Shown here in pieces: positions 45,519 through 57,983 of a stretch of DNA of 64,000 bases (positions are counted from its first letter, which is position 1; each line of letters starts with the position of its first letter). A program made the translations under genes and the position numbers. A model generated the notes under the pieces. It was given only the letters and a program-made list of their open reading frames with translations, was not told where the DNA came from and did no database searches. Location of the stretch: NCBI RefSeq assembly GCF_018294505.1, contig NC_057794.1, forward strand, positions 188,327,716 through 188,391,715, given 5' to 3'. Source of the stretch: Triticum aestivum. Lineage: Eukaryota > Streptophyta > Magnoliopsida > Poales > Poaceae.

Positions 45519-47565
45519 ATGGCGCCCAAGAAGAAGACGACGGTGGCCATTGGCCCGTTGGAAGCCGGACATCTCGTCCCGACGCGAGCGAGCAGCAGAC
45601 CGCTCACAGAAAGGACCCGGGGCGCCGTTCGCGAACACCAACACTGTCCCAGCAGGCGGAGTTTGGGAGGCGGCGATGTTCGTGCGCCTGGTAACGGGCC
45701 GCACACCGCCAAATCCAAAGACGGAGCCAGGCCCTCCGCGGGTGGCGTGGGGCCTTCCAAGATCACTATCGCCCCGCCCGAAGGCGATGCGAGGGCCTCC
45801 AAGACTCCCACGCCGGCACCGACGGCGCGCTCCTCTCAAGCAGCGCGCGACGAACGGCGCAATCACGCCGAAGACCCCGGGCGTCACCGTGGGAAGAGCC
45901 CCGAGCACCACTCCCGGGAGGTAGAAGACCTGCCCGCTTGCCGAGGCGCTGGTGAAGATGGCATGCGACCGTGGGGTCATGATAGAGCTCCTTCTGACAT
46001 GGTCAGAAGTCGAAGCGCGTCGCGATCCGTGCAGGTTTCGCTGCCACCAACGCCAGCAGAAGCCCTGGCGCGCGCGCAGTTGCTCCTTGATTTTCTTCCC
46101 ACTACGGGGAAACTCGAAGAATGGAGAGCCACTATCCGAAGCCTTGTTGCGGTGGCCAACAAAGACGAACCGAGTCCGGTGGAGCCCTCGGGTCGATGCT
46201 CCGACGGAGTCCCACGGACGAGTGGCAGGAAAGCCACGGCGCAGCGACCATGGTGCACTCGCCTCCTCCTCGCCCGGTACCGCGGACCCCAACCCGGGCG
46301 ATGTTGCGGGCGACGAAATCTCCATAGCATCGTCCGACCCACGGACCCACTGTGACCAGCGCCAAGTCCTTCAGGAACGAGAACATGAAGACACTCGAAC
46401 CACTATCGAGCGCTGGCGCAGAGCGCGCCACCAGTCAGATAGGCGAGCAAGGCCTGCTGTGAACCACCCGGCACTGGAGAGCCCTGGAGGCCTACCTTAC
46501 GAGGTAGGCTGTCCGGCTTTTACCCATGAGCTGCGGCAGTTCCAGTGACCCACTCACCGCACCTTCAAACCTGACATGGGCGAAAAGTATAGCAGCAAGA
46601 CCCACTCGTCCGAGTTCCTCGGCATCTACGCCATTGCGATGCAAGCTGCCGGAGCCTGTGACGATAAGGTGCTTACGAATTACTTTCCGTTGGCTCTTAA
46701 ACCCAACGCCATGTCATGGTTGATGCACTTGCCGGTAGACTCTATTTCCTCCTGGTCGGATTTGTGCCATGAGTTTGTGGGCGCCTTTACTGGAGGCCAC
46801 CAAGCCCATGGCCAAGCCAGCGACCTAAACGTCATTCCCCAGAAGGGAGGCGAGAGTCTCCGCAAGTATATACAGAGGTTCAGCCGGATACAGTACAATA
46901 TCCCTGATGTTCCCCCTGCCGCCATCATCAGCGCATTCCATCAGAACGTGCGTAACCGCAAGATGCGCGAAGAGCTGGCAATGAACAAGGTGAAAGATGT
47001 AGCAAAACTCTATGTTCTTGCTGACAAATGTGCCCGGGCTGAAGAGGGAAGGAAGTACCCCGGCGAAGACGCCAGCGTGGAAACCGACTACTCAGATGAA
47101 GATACTGCCGCCCCGGTGAAGAAGGGCCGGCGCCGCAACAGGAAGCGCAAAGGTAAAGCCGTGCTTGCCGTCGAGGGATCTGGTGACACCAACTCCACCA
47201 AGAAAACCAAGGCAGATGACCCCGACAAGAAAATTGCCGGATGTGTCGCCTGCCGGGCCTTGGCGGTTGCCGAGAAGCCAGGGAACTCCGACAAGCGATA
47301 CTGCAAGATCCATCACACCAAAGGCCATGCTCTCCAAAACTGCCGACAGGTTGAGCTCCTCGCTGAGAAGCAGAGGGCTGAATATGAGAGGCGGGACAAG
47401 GAGAAGGGCCAAGACGGTGCTGAGGGGTCCGGCAAGAAGCGTGACAGCCAGGCGGGCCGTCGCGGCAAGGATAAACAACAGGAGAGGCACGCCCGGGGCC
47501 GTGACAAAAAGCCAGAAGACGACGATCACGAAGAGGACGACGAATCCGGCAACCAAGAGTTTTAG
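45519..47565 (+). pseudogene. gag of the long Gypsy element
   Basis: The start is placed at the ATG at 45519 (MAPKKKTTVAIGPLEAGHLV). The first frame holds LLLDFLPTTGKLEEWRATIR and is followed by a frameshift between about 46200 and 46320 into the frame used by the rest of gag-pol. A TGA at 46546 interrupts it. The Gag core at 46576-46990 has FPLALKPNAMSWLMHLPVDS and ESLRKYIQRFSRIQYNIPDV. A basic region and a variant zinc knuckle (YCKIHHTKGHALQNC) follow, then a charged tail. The frame ends at TAG 47563-47565 and continues in phase into the protease. Confidence 0.85.
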
Positions 47566-48456
47566 AAAGCTACAGAGGCCATGTGCATCGACAGCGGCGC
47601 CTCGCTGCATACTTCTCACCGCCAGCTTAAACAGTGGGCGCAAGAGATTACAGCGGCAGAGCCGTCGTTTGATGCCCAAAGGCCGCTGAAGTGGTCCAGC
47701 ACACCTATCATTTTTGACATTGAGGATCACCCTGATCGCATTACTGCGGCCGGGTGCTTGCCATTGTTGGTTTCACCAACAATACGCTACCTCAAGGTGA
47801 CAAAGATGCTAGTCGATGGCGGGGCCGGTCTGAACTTGATTTCGTCTGCCGTGATCGAGAAACTGCAGATTCCTGATGGAGACCTCGAGGAGACGGGCAC
47901 GTTTCAGGGGGTCAACCCAGGAAGAAGCCAACCTAAGGGAAAGGTCACACTGCCCGTGACTTTTGGAAGCAATCTGAACTATAGGACAGAGAGGATCGTG
48001 TTTGATGTTGCCAAGATCCCCTTGCCCTACAACGGAATCCTTGGCCGCCCAGCGCTGGCCAAGTTCATGGCGGCGTCACACTACGCCTACAACACCCTGA
48101 AGATGCCAGGACCTATGACGATCATCACCATCCCCTCCGATAAGAAAGATGCGCTGATTTGCACTGACCAACTATACCAGCAAGCAGTTGCAGCAACTGC
48201 CGCCACTAGGGTACTTGCTCCTGCAGCTGGGACCCCGGGAGGGAAGAAGAAGAAGAAGACCGGTGAGACCTCGGACACCCACTCCGGCAAGCGCACCTCT
48301 TCGGAGTGTAGCGCTCCTGTCGAGGACGTGCCAGAGAGCTCCACCGGCGGAAACAAGAAGCCCAGGGCCATACCGCTAGGAACCAAGAAGGTTTCTGTCA
48401 ATGAGGACGGCACGGGAGGGGCTTTCACCATAAGCTCCACCCTTGACGACAAATAG
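47566..48456 (+). pseudogene. Aspartic protease region of the long Gypsy element
   Basis: In the same frame as gag. The active-site-like loop is MLVDGGAGLNLISS, followed by YNGILGRPALAKFMAASHYA. A Lys- and Ser-rich linker leads to TAG at 48454-48456, after which the RT frame continues in phase. The active-site triad is DGG, not DTG or DSG. Confidence 0.8.
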
Positions 48457-49512
48457 GAAGACGCGCTCGTCACCTTCCTGCGGGCGAATGCCGATGTGTT
48501 TGCATGGCAAGCTTCCGACATTCCCGGCGTTCCTAGGGAGGTGATTGAGCACCACCTTGCTGTTTGTCCTCATGCGTGGCCCGTCAAGCAGAAGGTCAGA
48601 AAGAAAGCTTTGGAACGACAAGAGTTCATCCCAGAGGAGATCCGGAAACTAGAAGCAGCAGGTTTGGTAAGAGGAGTGCTCCATCCAACGTGGTTGGCCA
48701 ATCCGGTCATAGTGCGCAAGGCTAATGGGAAGTGGAGGCTGTGTATTGATTACACAGATATCAATAAGGCTTGTCCTAAGGACCCCTTCCCATTGCCGCG
48801 CATCGACTAGATAGTTGACTCCACAGCTGGGTGTGATCTGTTGTCATTCCTCGATGCCTACTCTGACTACCACCAGATCTTCATGACAAGAGAAGACGAA
48901 GAGAAAACAACATTCATCACCCCATGTGGTACGTATTGTTTCATGCGGATGCCTTTCGGGATGAAGAGTGTTGGCTCGACGTTTGCAAGGGCGGTCCAGA
49001 TTGGTTTTGAACCCCAGCTCCATATAAATATGGAATCTTATATGGATGACATAGTGGTCAAAATCAAGGACAGGGCAACCCTCATACCGGATTTGCAAGA
49101 AACATTTGCAAACCTGCGCAAGATCAATCTCAAGCTGAACCCTGAGAAGTGCGTCTTTGGCGTCCTGTCCGGCAAGCTTCTCGGGTTCTTTGTGTCACAG
49201 CGTGGGATAGAGGCCAATCCGGACAAGATCAAAGCTATAGAGCAGATTGAAGCACCCAAGTGAATCAAGGGTGTGCGTCGGCTTGCTGGTTGCGTCGCCG
49301 CCATGGGCAGATTCATTTCCAAGTCTGCCGAGCGCGTCCTTCCCTCTTTCAAGATCCTGAAAAAGGCGGGCCCGATGGAGTGGACGCCAGAAGCCGAAGC
49401 AGCATTGCAAGATTTGAAGAAGTACCTCTCCTCCGCGCCAATACTAGTTGCGCCTAGGCCACAGGAGCCGTTGCTGCTATACCTGGCGGCAACGAACCAG
49501 GTGGTGAGCGCC
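48457..49512 (+). pseudogene. Reverse transcriptase of the long Gypsy element, split
   Basis: Motifs in order: HHLAVCPHAWPVKQKVRKKA, GKWRLCIDYTDINKACPKDP, FITPCGTYCFMRMPFGMKS, the catalytic YMDD at 49039-49050, and LNPEKCVFGVLSGKLLGFFV. In-frame stops are TAG at 48808 and TGA at 49261. The connection domain (YLAATNQVVSA) is cut at 49512 by the 4.2-kb unit and resumes at 53753. Confidence 0.88.
49508..49512. repeat. Target-site duplication GCGCC (partner at 53748-53752)
   Basis: Perfect 5-bp repeat flanking the inverted unit. The Gypsy protein reads through from VVSA into ALVAQREVD when the unit and one repeat copy are ignored. Confidence 0.95.
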
Positions 49513-52500
49513 TATAACACCCTCGATGCGACTATATCTCCCAGGTGTCGAGGCACGACTTAGAGGCATAATCACATTGAAGGCATATGTTGCAAGTTAG
49601 GCAATCTTCACAACATCCCGTGTAATATAGATAATAAAAGGGGGAGATAACATATTTGGCTTACACTCGCCACGTCAATCAAGTACATAAATAACATTAC
49701 ATCATCCAAACACTCATGGCCTGACTACGGCACCAAAATAAAAGATAACCCAACAAGCGACACGGTCCCGATCACCCCAACTGGGCACAACTACTGATCA
49801 TCAGGAAAGAAAACATAGTATCATTGGGAGTCCTCGTCGAACTCCCACTTGAGATCAAGCGCGTCACCTGGAGCAGAATCATCAGGCCCTGCATCTGGTT
49901 TGGAAGTAATCTATGAGCCACAGGGACTCAGCAATCTCGCACCCTCACGATCAAGACTATTTAAGCTTAATAGGTAAGGCAACGTAAATATATGTGGAGC
50001 TGCAGCAAGCGACTAGCATATGTGGTGGCTAAACTATTCGCAAAAGAGAGCGAGAAGAGGAGGCAAAGCGCGAGCGAGAAACTAGAGAGCAACCTGCGCA
50101 AGCATTACTCCAACACCGTGTTCACTTCTCGGACTCCGCCGAGAAGAGACCATCACGGTAACACACTCAGTTGATTCATTTTAATTAAGTTAAGGTTCAA
50201 GTTATCTACAACCGGACATTAACAAATTCCCATCTGCCCATAACCGCGGGCACGGCTTTCGAAAGTTCAAATCCCTGTAGGGGAGTCCCAACTTAGCCCA
50301 TGACAAGCTCTCACGGTCAACAAAGGAATAGACCTCCTCCCGAGACGTTCCGATCAGACTCGGTACCTCGGTTCTTCAAGACACTTCGACAGGTTAAAAC
50401 AAATCCAGCAACACCACCCAGATGTGCCGACAAATCCCGATAGGAGCTGCACATATCTCGTTCTCAGGGCACACCGAATGAGCAAGACGTCGGGTTGGCC
50501 AGCCCAGAGTTGCCCCTGCTAGCCCCGGACATCGCTCGGTTGGACCAACACTCAGAGGAGCACTGGCCCGGGGGGGCTAAAATAAGATGACCCTCGGGCT
50601 CAGGAAACCCAAGGGAAAAAGAGGCTAGGTGGCAAAAGGTAAAACCAAGGTTGGGCATTGCTGGAAAAGCTTTAATAAAGGTGAACTATCAAGGGGTTCC
50701 CATTATAACCCAACCGCGTAAGGAACGCAAAATCCGGGAACATAACACCGGTATGACGGAAACTAGGGCGGCAAGAGTGGAACAAAACACTAGGCGAGAG
50801 GCCGAGCCTTCCACCCTTTACCAAGTATATAGATGCATTAGGATAACAAGATAATATAATGATATCCCAACAAGTAAATAATGTTCCAACAAGGAACGGT
50901 CTCCAATCTTCACCTGCAACTAGCAACGCTATAAGAGGGGCTGAGCAAAGCGGTAACATAGCCAATCAACGGTTTGCTAGGACATGGTGGGTTAGAGGTT
51001 TGACATGGAAATTTGTGAGGCTTGAAAGAAAGTGGTAGGCATTGTAGCATGGCATAGCAAAAGAGCGAGCATCTAGCATAGCAAAAATAGTAGTGATTTC
51101 GAGGGTATGATCATCTTGCCTGCAAAGTTGTCAGAGTTGACTGGATCCTCGAAAGCAAACTCAACGGGCTCCTCGTTAGCAAACTCGTCTCCCGGCTCTA
51201 CCCAAACAAGACAAACAATCAACAAGGACACAATCAACCACGTGCAAGGATCAAACAATATGATGCAAAGATGGTATGCTATGCGGGATGCGATGCGGGA
51301 AACATATGCAAGATTTGATAGGGAATGAATGAACCTGGCCTCAACTTGGAAATCCAAGTGTGCCACTGAAAAGATGAGATGAAATTGCTTGAAAACGATA
51401 TAAAGAACGCCGGAATCAGAGTTACGGTTTGGAAATGGCAAGCAATTCAAAAATAACCACGTTCTGCGATTTACAGCAAGTAGCCATCTAAATGCAAGAA
51501 GATGAACATGCTACATCACTCAAACATGGCATCAAAATACATGGCAGGGATGCATTCATGATGCTTAACAAAAGTCTAGCACTGAGCTATGGCCAATTCA
51601 TCCATTAACAGGTTCAAACAAGCATGGCAAAAATGCATATGGTAAACAGATTTCAGACTTAGTGAAATTAACACTAGCCTGGAATTTCAGATCAGGTAGC
51701 ACACTTTGGAGCAACATAACTACATGCTAGAGGACCTGAACATGGCAAAGTAAAGCATGGAATGGATATACTCAAAGATATTAACAAAATTCCCTTAGTG
51801 ACCTTGAGCCAAAAGGGATCAGAAAATACATTTGCAAGCATGTGAACATGGCAAAAACATAATCAGTTCTCAGACTTAGTGAAAACTGGAACATGCTGAA
51901 AACAGATATCAAGTAGGCATGTTTACGAGCTCGATGCACTCACTACAGAGCAAGTCATGACAATCTAAGCATACACCCATCAAGAATACACAAAATACAA
52001 GCTAGACATGGCAAGAACAATAGCATAGCATGCACAGATCAACTACAACATCATCGGCAAAATCGCTCACAAGTAGACAATCTGCCTAGATTCATGAAAT
52101 GACAAAAGTAGAGCTTGATTGACTCAAGCTAGGGTGCTCCATAATTGCAAACACGGACATGGATGGATATAGCACTACAATATTAACAAATCATCCTTTC
52201 TGATCATCCTCAAAAGAGGCACGGATCACTAGGAAACAACATGAACATATGGTCATATGAGATAAACAGCTCAAGGACTTAGTGGAAATGCTATGTCCCT
52301 GAAATCAGTATTACCAAGTGCCTCACTTTGCAAGCTTGTGCTACTCATCACACACATCACAAAAATACATGGGTTGCACCTCTGGAAAGATGGCAAAACC
52401 CTTAACAAAACATATGTAGAACTCAGGGGCATATCATGCACACAATAATCATGGCAAAAATGACAAATATCTAAATGGAGCAGCAGATCTGACAATTATC

Positions 52501-53747
52501 TCAAGTAGCACTCTTCTAACAGCATTTCGGGCATCAAGATGAACTCAAATGAAAATGATGCAATGCAATGAAATGATTTACTCTCTGAGACGAACATTTT
52601 GATATGCTATATGCCCAAAACGGAGCTACGGATGCAAAGTTACGGCATGATGAACAAGGACATTTGAATCTGGAGAAACGGGGACTTAGAAGAAAATTGG
52701 ACCTCCAGATCCAGGGTTCGGTGGCACACGGCCCAAGGTTCGCCGGAGAGGAGTTGTTCACGCCGCAGGGAAGCGGGGCGTCGCCGGACCGGTGAGGGAG
52801 CGGCCGGATCCGGCCAGGCTCCAGTCGCCGGAGGGAAGCGGTGGCGGGGCGGAGCAGTGAAGGGGCTGGCGTGCGGCGGAGGTGGCCTTGGGCGGCGGAG
52901 GCGCGGAGCGGCCCGGCGATGGCGGCGCGGTGGCTGAGGTGGCCGGCGGCGGCCGTTGACGTGGCCGGACCCGGGGGAGAAGATCCCGGGCGGCGGCGGG
53001 CGGCAATGGGCCTCGGGGCCCCTCCTGGGCCTCCCGGGCCGGCGGCGACGGGGAAGTGGGGCGGCGGCGCGGCCAACCGGCGGGCGACACGTGGCGGCGG
53101 CGGGGCTAGCCGGACATGTCCGTTGGTGGCCGTTTTTGTCCGGCGGCGGCGGATGAAATGGATCTAGGGTTTCGGGGGAGGAGAAAAGGAATTTCGGAGG
53201 GGGTTCTTTAAATAGGCATAGGAGGAGCTAGGAGAGTCCAAATGAGGTGCGGTTTTCGGCCACGCGATCATGATCGAACGCTCTAGATGAGGGAGAGGGT
53301 TATGGTGGGTTTTGGGCCAACTTGGAGGGGTGTTGGGCTGCAACACACACGAGGCCTTTTCGGTCCCTCGGTTAACCGTTGGAGCATCAAACGAAGTCCA
53401 AATGGTACGAAACTTGACAGGCGGTCTACTGGTAGTAAACCAAGGCCGCTTGGCAAGTCTCGGCCCAATCCGGAAATTTTTAATCCCCACACATGAAAGA
53501 AAGGTAGAAATGACCACCGGAGGAGAACGAAGCGCCGGAATGCAAAACGGATAACGGGGAAAATGCTTGGATGCATGAGATGAACACGTATGCAAATGCA
53601 ATGCACATGATGACATGATATGAGATGCATGACAACGATAACAACACACGGAGACAAAGACCCGAACCCGAGAGAATAAAATAACTTAACGCAGGAAACG
53701 GCAAGAGTCGGAGTAAATATTGGGAAAGTCAAATCCGGGGTGTTACA
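49513..53747 (-). mobile_element. 4.2-kb solo-LTR-like unit, copy 2, inverted
   Basis: 4235 bp, homologous to 26831-31023 in reverse. Its 5' end is at 53747 (TGTAACACCCCGGATTTG on the minus strand). Its other end at 49513 is mutated: the plus strand starts TATAACACCC where copy 1 predicts TGTAATGCCC. A perfect GCGCC duplication flanks it (49508-49512 and 53748-53752). The AT-rich body matches copy 1 well, while the GC-rich part (about 52730-53165) is strongly diverged. It interrupts the RT connection region. Confidence 0.85.
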
Positions 53748-55162
53748 GCGCCGCACTAGTGGCGCAGAGAGAGGTTGACGACGAGGTAATGGCAGCGACA
53801 GAGCCCGACACCACCAATGCAGAGATGACAAAACCAGTTGAAGTGTCGCCGAAGAAGAAAATGATGCAGCACCCGGTCTACTTTGTTAGTTCCCTCCTGC
53901 AGGGAGCTAGATCAAGGTACTCCGGCGTGCAAAAACTGCTCTTCGGCCTTCTTATGGCCTCGAGGAAGCTGCATCACTACTTCCAGGAACACGAGATCAC
54001 TGTCGTCCCTCGCCTCCCTCTGCAACGGATATTGCACAATCCAGATGCAATGGGAAGAATTGTGGAATGGGCACTGGAGCTGTCCAGGTTTGGCCTCAAG
54101 TTTGAAAGTACTTCGACGATTCAGAGCCGAGTCCTGGCGGAGTTCATTGTAGAATGGACCGCAACGCCTGACGAAGAAGCCCAGGAGACTGCTCTCCCCG
54201 GCAAGGAGGCAAGTTGCAGTTGGATCATGTACTTTGATGGAGCTTTCTCCTTACACGGCGCCGGGGCTGGCGTACTGCTTGTCGCGCCCACCGGAGAGCA
54301 CCTCAAGTACGTGATCCAGATGCACTTCCCCAGGGAGGTGTCAACAAATAATACGGCAGAGTACGAAGGGCTACTTGCCGGTCTTAGGATCGCGGCGGAC
54401 CTCGGAATCAAGAAGCTCATCGTCAGGGGCGACTCGCAGCTCGTCGTCAAGCAAGTCAACAAGGACTACCAGAGCACGTTGATGAAGGCCTATGTCGATG
54501 AAGTGAGAAAGCTGGAAGAGCGTTTCGACGGTATACAGGCTGAATACGTTCCCCGAGTGGAGAACGATATCGCCGATTACCTGTCAAAATGCGCTGCCCT
54601 CAAGCTACCTGTGGAAACAGGTACCTTTGTGCTCCAGCTAACTCAGCCATCCGTTGATCCATCAACAGAGCAGAACAACAGGAGGAAATCAGGACCCGGC
54701 AAGTACTTTCCCGCCGAGCTCCCCGGAGCCGCCGGCAAGGATGTTGCTGGGGACACTGAGCCCGCCACGGGACGGCTAGCTCCGGCGGAGCGTCAAGCTC
54801 TTGCCATCGAGACAGCCGCTCCTATAGCGGAGGAAATGCCTTTAGTCCTCGTCGTCGAGCCTCAGGCTCCAGCGTGGGCACAACATACCGTCCGATTCCT
54901 CCAAACAGGGGAACTTCCTGAAGAGCGGGAAGAAGCGGAAAAGGAGGCCTGTCGCACTACCATGTACCAGTTCGTTGATGACGTCCTGTACAGAAAGAGG
55001 CCGAACGGTGTGAAATTGAAGTGTATCCCTTGGGAGGAAGGACTGAAGCTATTGGCGGAGATACACGGAGGCATATGTGGATCCCACATCGGGTCAAGGG
55101 CCCTTGCCGGCACGGCATTTCGGCAAGGCTTCTTCTGGCCCACCTCCCTCCACCAGGTGTGA
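53748..55162 (+). pseudogene. RT connection and RNase H of the long Gypsy element
   Basis: Resumes the pol frame: HPVYFVSSLLQGARSRYSGV, then RNase H with WIMYFDGAFSLHGAGAGVLL (Asp near 54236), NNTAEYEGLLAGLRIAADLG and VRGDSQLVVKQVNKDY, and the final ENDIADYLSKCA. It ends with the integrase zinc-finger His pair (EIHGGICGSHIGSRALAG). This 1.4-kb frame is open from the insertion to 55162, where a frameshift precedes the zinc-finger Cys pair. Confidence 0.88.
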
Positions 55163-56097
55163 AGTGTGAAGCGTGTCAGTTCCATTCAAAGAAGCTTCAT
55201 CAGCCAGCTCAAGCCCTTCAAACCATTCCTCTCTCCTGGCCCTTCTCGGTCTGGGGGCTTGACATACTGGGCCCTTTCCCCCGCCCTGTCGGGGGCTTTG
55301 AGTACATGTACATTGCAATCGACAAGGTCACAAAGTGGCCGGAGGTGGAGGCAGTGAGGAAGGTCACAGCTCAGTCAGCCGTCAAGTTCTTCAAGGGACT
55401 AGTGTGCCGTTTTGGTGTACCCAACAGGGTCATCACCGACAACGGCACATAGTTCACAAGCCGCACCTTCATGCAATATATCCAAGACCTCGGCAGCAAA
55501 GTCTGTTTCGCTTCCCTTGCTCACCCATGAAGCAATGGTCAAGCTGAGAGGGCAAATGCTGAAGTACTGCGAGGCTTAAGGACCAAGACCTTTGACAGGC
55601 TGCACAAGAGTGGAAGGCGATGGATTGATGAGTTGCCGACGGTTCTTTGGTCAATCAGGACGACGCCAAATCGAGCCACCGGCCAGACACCTTTTGCCCT
55701 GGTATACGGGGCAGAAGCAGTTCTCCCCACTGAACTCATATACGGGTCACCTCGAGTGCTCGCTTATGATGAGCTTGAGCAAGAGCAACTGCAGCAAGAT
55801 GACACAATGCTCCTTGAGGAAGATCGTCTTCGGGCGGCTGTGAAAGCAGCACGCTACCAGCAAGCCTTGCGCCGCTAACATAGCCGCAAGGTTCATGCCC
55901 GAAGCCTTGAGGAAGGCGACCTTATCCTTCGGCGCGTTCAATCGGCCAAGAATTCCAACAAGATGACGCCAAAGTGGGAAGGCCCTTATCGGGTAATACG
56001 AGTCACCAAGCACGGCGCAGTCCGCCTGTAGACCGAAGATGCCGTTCCGATGAGTAACTCCTAGAACATTGAGCATCTTCGCAAGTTTTACCCGTGA
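55085..56097 (+). pseudogene. Integrase of the long Gypsy element
   Basis: After the frameshift the chain has CEACQFHSKKLHQP (the Cys pair of the HHCC finger), then the DDE core: GLDILGPFPRPVGGFEYMYI, RVITDNGT and SNGQAERANAEV. ATGQTPFALVYGAEAVLPTE and the C-terminal MTPKWEGPYRVIRV follow. Stops are TAG 55450, TGA 55528, TAA 55876, TAG 56030 and TAG 56063, before a TGA that ends the chain at 56095-56097. The product would insert the cDNA; it is inactive here. Confidence 0.87.
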
Positions 56098-57317
56098 GGC
56101 ACGGTTTGCCGGGCCCCCCGGCAAGCCACCTTTTGTACAAGCATTGCCAATGATGCATGTAACCCTTTGTACAAAGCCAGGCGCAGACCCTGAGCATAAA
56201 TAAATGAAGCGCTAGCGCCCTAAGTTATAGCATGCATGCTAGGTCGAGTTTCGTCCTTGGTTAGGGTTGATAGTGCTTAGCGGCGACTAACCCCTAGCTT
56301 AGAGGTCGAGCGTGCGTCTATTTGCCGTTCTTTCGTCTTCTTTGGTTCGCAGGACTCACAGGTAGCCTTGCCAGATCACTTGAGGACGAAAAAGAGAAGA
56401 AGGACAGACCAGCATCTAGACCCCGGCAAGCCAGTATTGTCGGGGGCTGCAAGAGCAAAGATTCACCCACAGCAAACCAGAGTTGCCGGGGGCTACAGCT
56501 TCAGATAAGTTCTTCATCCCTTATCATGCATTCCCTTATGGACTGAGGTATGTGAAACCTCGTTTTTTCCTAAAACTACCGTGCTCCCTAACTCTAGGCC
56601 CTAGGGCTCGTTCCTGGGGCCAGGTTTGGTAGTAGTCGTGGCAGCAAGAGGATGAAACAAGGAGCCTGAACCCACCTCATCCCTGCCTCCACCAAAGGTG
56701 TGAGAAAGGTCGAGCGAAGTGGGGAGACGGCAAGGCCTGTTGCCGGGCAAGGAAATGTTTATCTTAAGGATATCAAGGAGTTACTCCTTGTCATGGGTTC
56801 TACCCACAAACAAATGACCCGGCAAGCATCCCTTTCTCATTAAAAACATTCCACTCAGGTACAGTCCATAGGGAATGAAAAACATGAATGATGGGATTAC
56901 AAGTTTTAAATTCAGCTAAGGCCCGAAGGCTTACAAACTAAAAAGAGATAAGGTGCCTGTAATCCCTTTCTTGTCCCTCTCCTCAGGAGGCAGGTCAAGG
57001 AGGCGAAAAGGGCAAAAGGGGCGCCTAGGAGAGCTACGGGTGGCAGAAGACACCAAGAGAACATCTCGGTGGCCATCCAAAGGCTGGATGGTGATGGCGG
57101 CGCCGGAAGCAGAGCTCGAAGACGAGGCGGCAGGACGTCAGCACGCGTCGAAGGCGTCGGTGCCCCCGTACTCCGACTTGACGGCCTTGCCGCCCGCCCT
57201 CTTCCTCTTCCGCAGCCTCCCAATGCCAGCCGCCCAAGGAGACGACCCCGAGAAGTTCAGGGAACCGGCGACGTGGATGATGGGGTCGCCGGTGCCGCAC
57301 GGAGCGGCGCCCGACAC
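56098..57317. other. Non-coding region between integrase and the antisense ORF
   Basis: 1.2 kb with repeated CCCCGGCAAG/TTGCCGGGGGCT words and an AATAAATGAA near 56200. No credible gene. Confidence 0.6.
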
Positions 57318-57983
57318 CTAATCGGACCCGTCATCCTGCCACCTACTACCCTCGTCGTCGCTGCCGCTGTCCTCCTCGTCACTCCCGCCCGAGGAGGATT
57401 CTTCACTATCAGAAGAGTTCTCCATGCAGCACCTTGCACGGGTCCCAAAGCAACCAAAGACCTTGATGGAGAGAAGGCCACCCTCCATCAGCTTAAAATG
57501 GAGAGTGAGCCCCTCCGTCAAGCGGTGGATATGGGCAAACGTCTTCCATCCCCGACGGAGATACATCACGTGAGGGGCAGGGAAGTCGACACGGGCCCGC
57601 ATGCCACTGATCCCGCAGCCCCTCATGTGCAGCCACAACGACTCTGGCGGATCCAGCTCCATCTCCCGCGCGAATGGGGTCCAGAGACAAAGGCGATGAC
57701 GAGGCGGCCGGCGCAGCCTGACGAAGAACTCGCAAGGGTCATCCCCAACATGGCCCTCCATGGGGGGAGGAACTGCTGGCGGAGGCGAGGCCGGCGGAGG
57801 CGAGGCTGGCGCGCCGCCCCTTTCTCCTCTTCCCTGAGCGCCTCGGCCTCGCCCACGACCTTGCCCCCTCCCCCTTCCCCTCGCGGTTGGCTCTGCCACC
57901 ACGGGTGCAGGAGAAGGAGGGACGCATTGTCGAGCGGCGACCCTCGCCGCCACCGTTGAAGGACCAGGATTCCCTCTCTCCAT
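57318..57983 (-). CDS. Antisense ORF with a B3-like DNA-binding domain
   Basis: An open frame antisense to the host element, between its integrase and its 3' LTR. I start it at the Met at 57983, which has the context GCCATGG and lies about 80 bases after a TTTATAAG box. The frame is open up to a Met at 58046, but that lies too close to the box. The 221-aa product has a Pro/Ala-rich start, a Gly-Arg stretch (RGRGRGQGRGRGRG, residues 36-49) and a region at about 85-178 with B3-fold spacing: CEFFVRLRRPP, LWTPFAREMELDPPESLWLH, VDFPAPHVMYLRRGWKTFAH and LTLHFKLMEGGLLSIKVFG. An acidic Ser/Asp/Glu tail (190-221) follows. B3 domains of plant transcription factors bind DNA. That this ORF does so is inference from pattern only. 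It has no internal stop, although the sense gag-pol has many. Confidence 0.6.
   Translation of the reverse strand: MERGNPGPSTVAARVAARQCVPPSPAPVVAEPTARGRGRGQGRGRGRGAQGRGERGGAPASPPPASPPPAVPPPMEGHVGDDPCEFFVRLRRPPRHRLCLWTPFAREMELDPPESLWLHMRGCGISGMRARVDFPAPHVMYLRRGWKTFAHIHRLTEGLTLHFKLMEGGLLSIKVFGCFGTRARCCMENSSDSEESSSGGSDEEDSGSDDEGSRWQDDGSD

Noticed and set aside
57069..57959. 296-aa plus-strand ORF opposite the B3-like ORF
   Set aside because: The minus-strand frame has a domain-like pattern and a good start context; the plus-strand frame is its GC-rich shadow.
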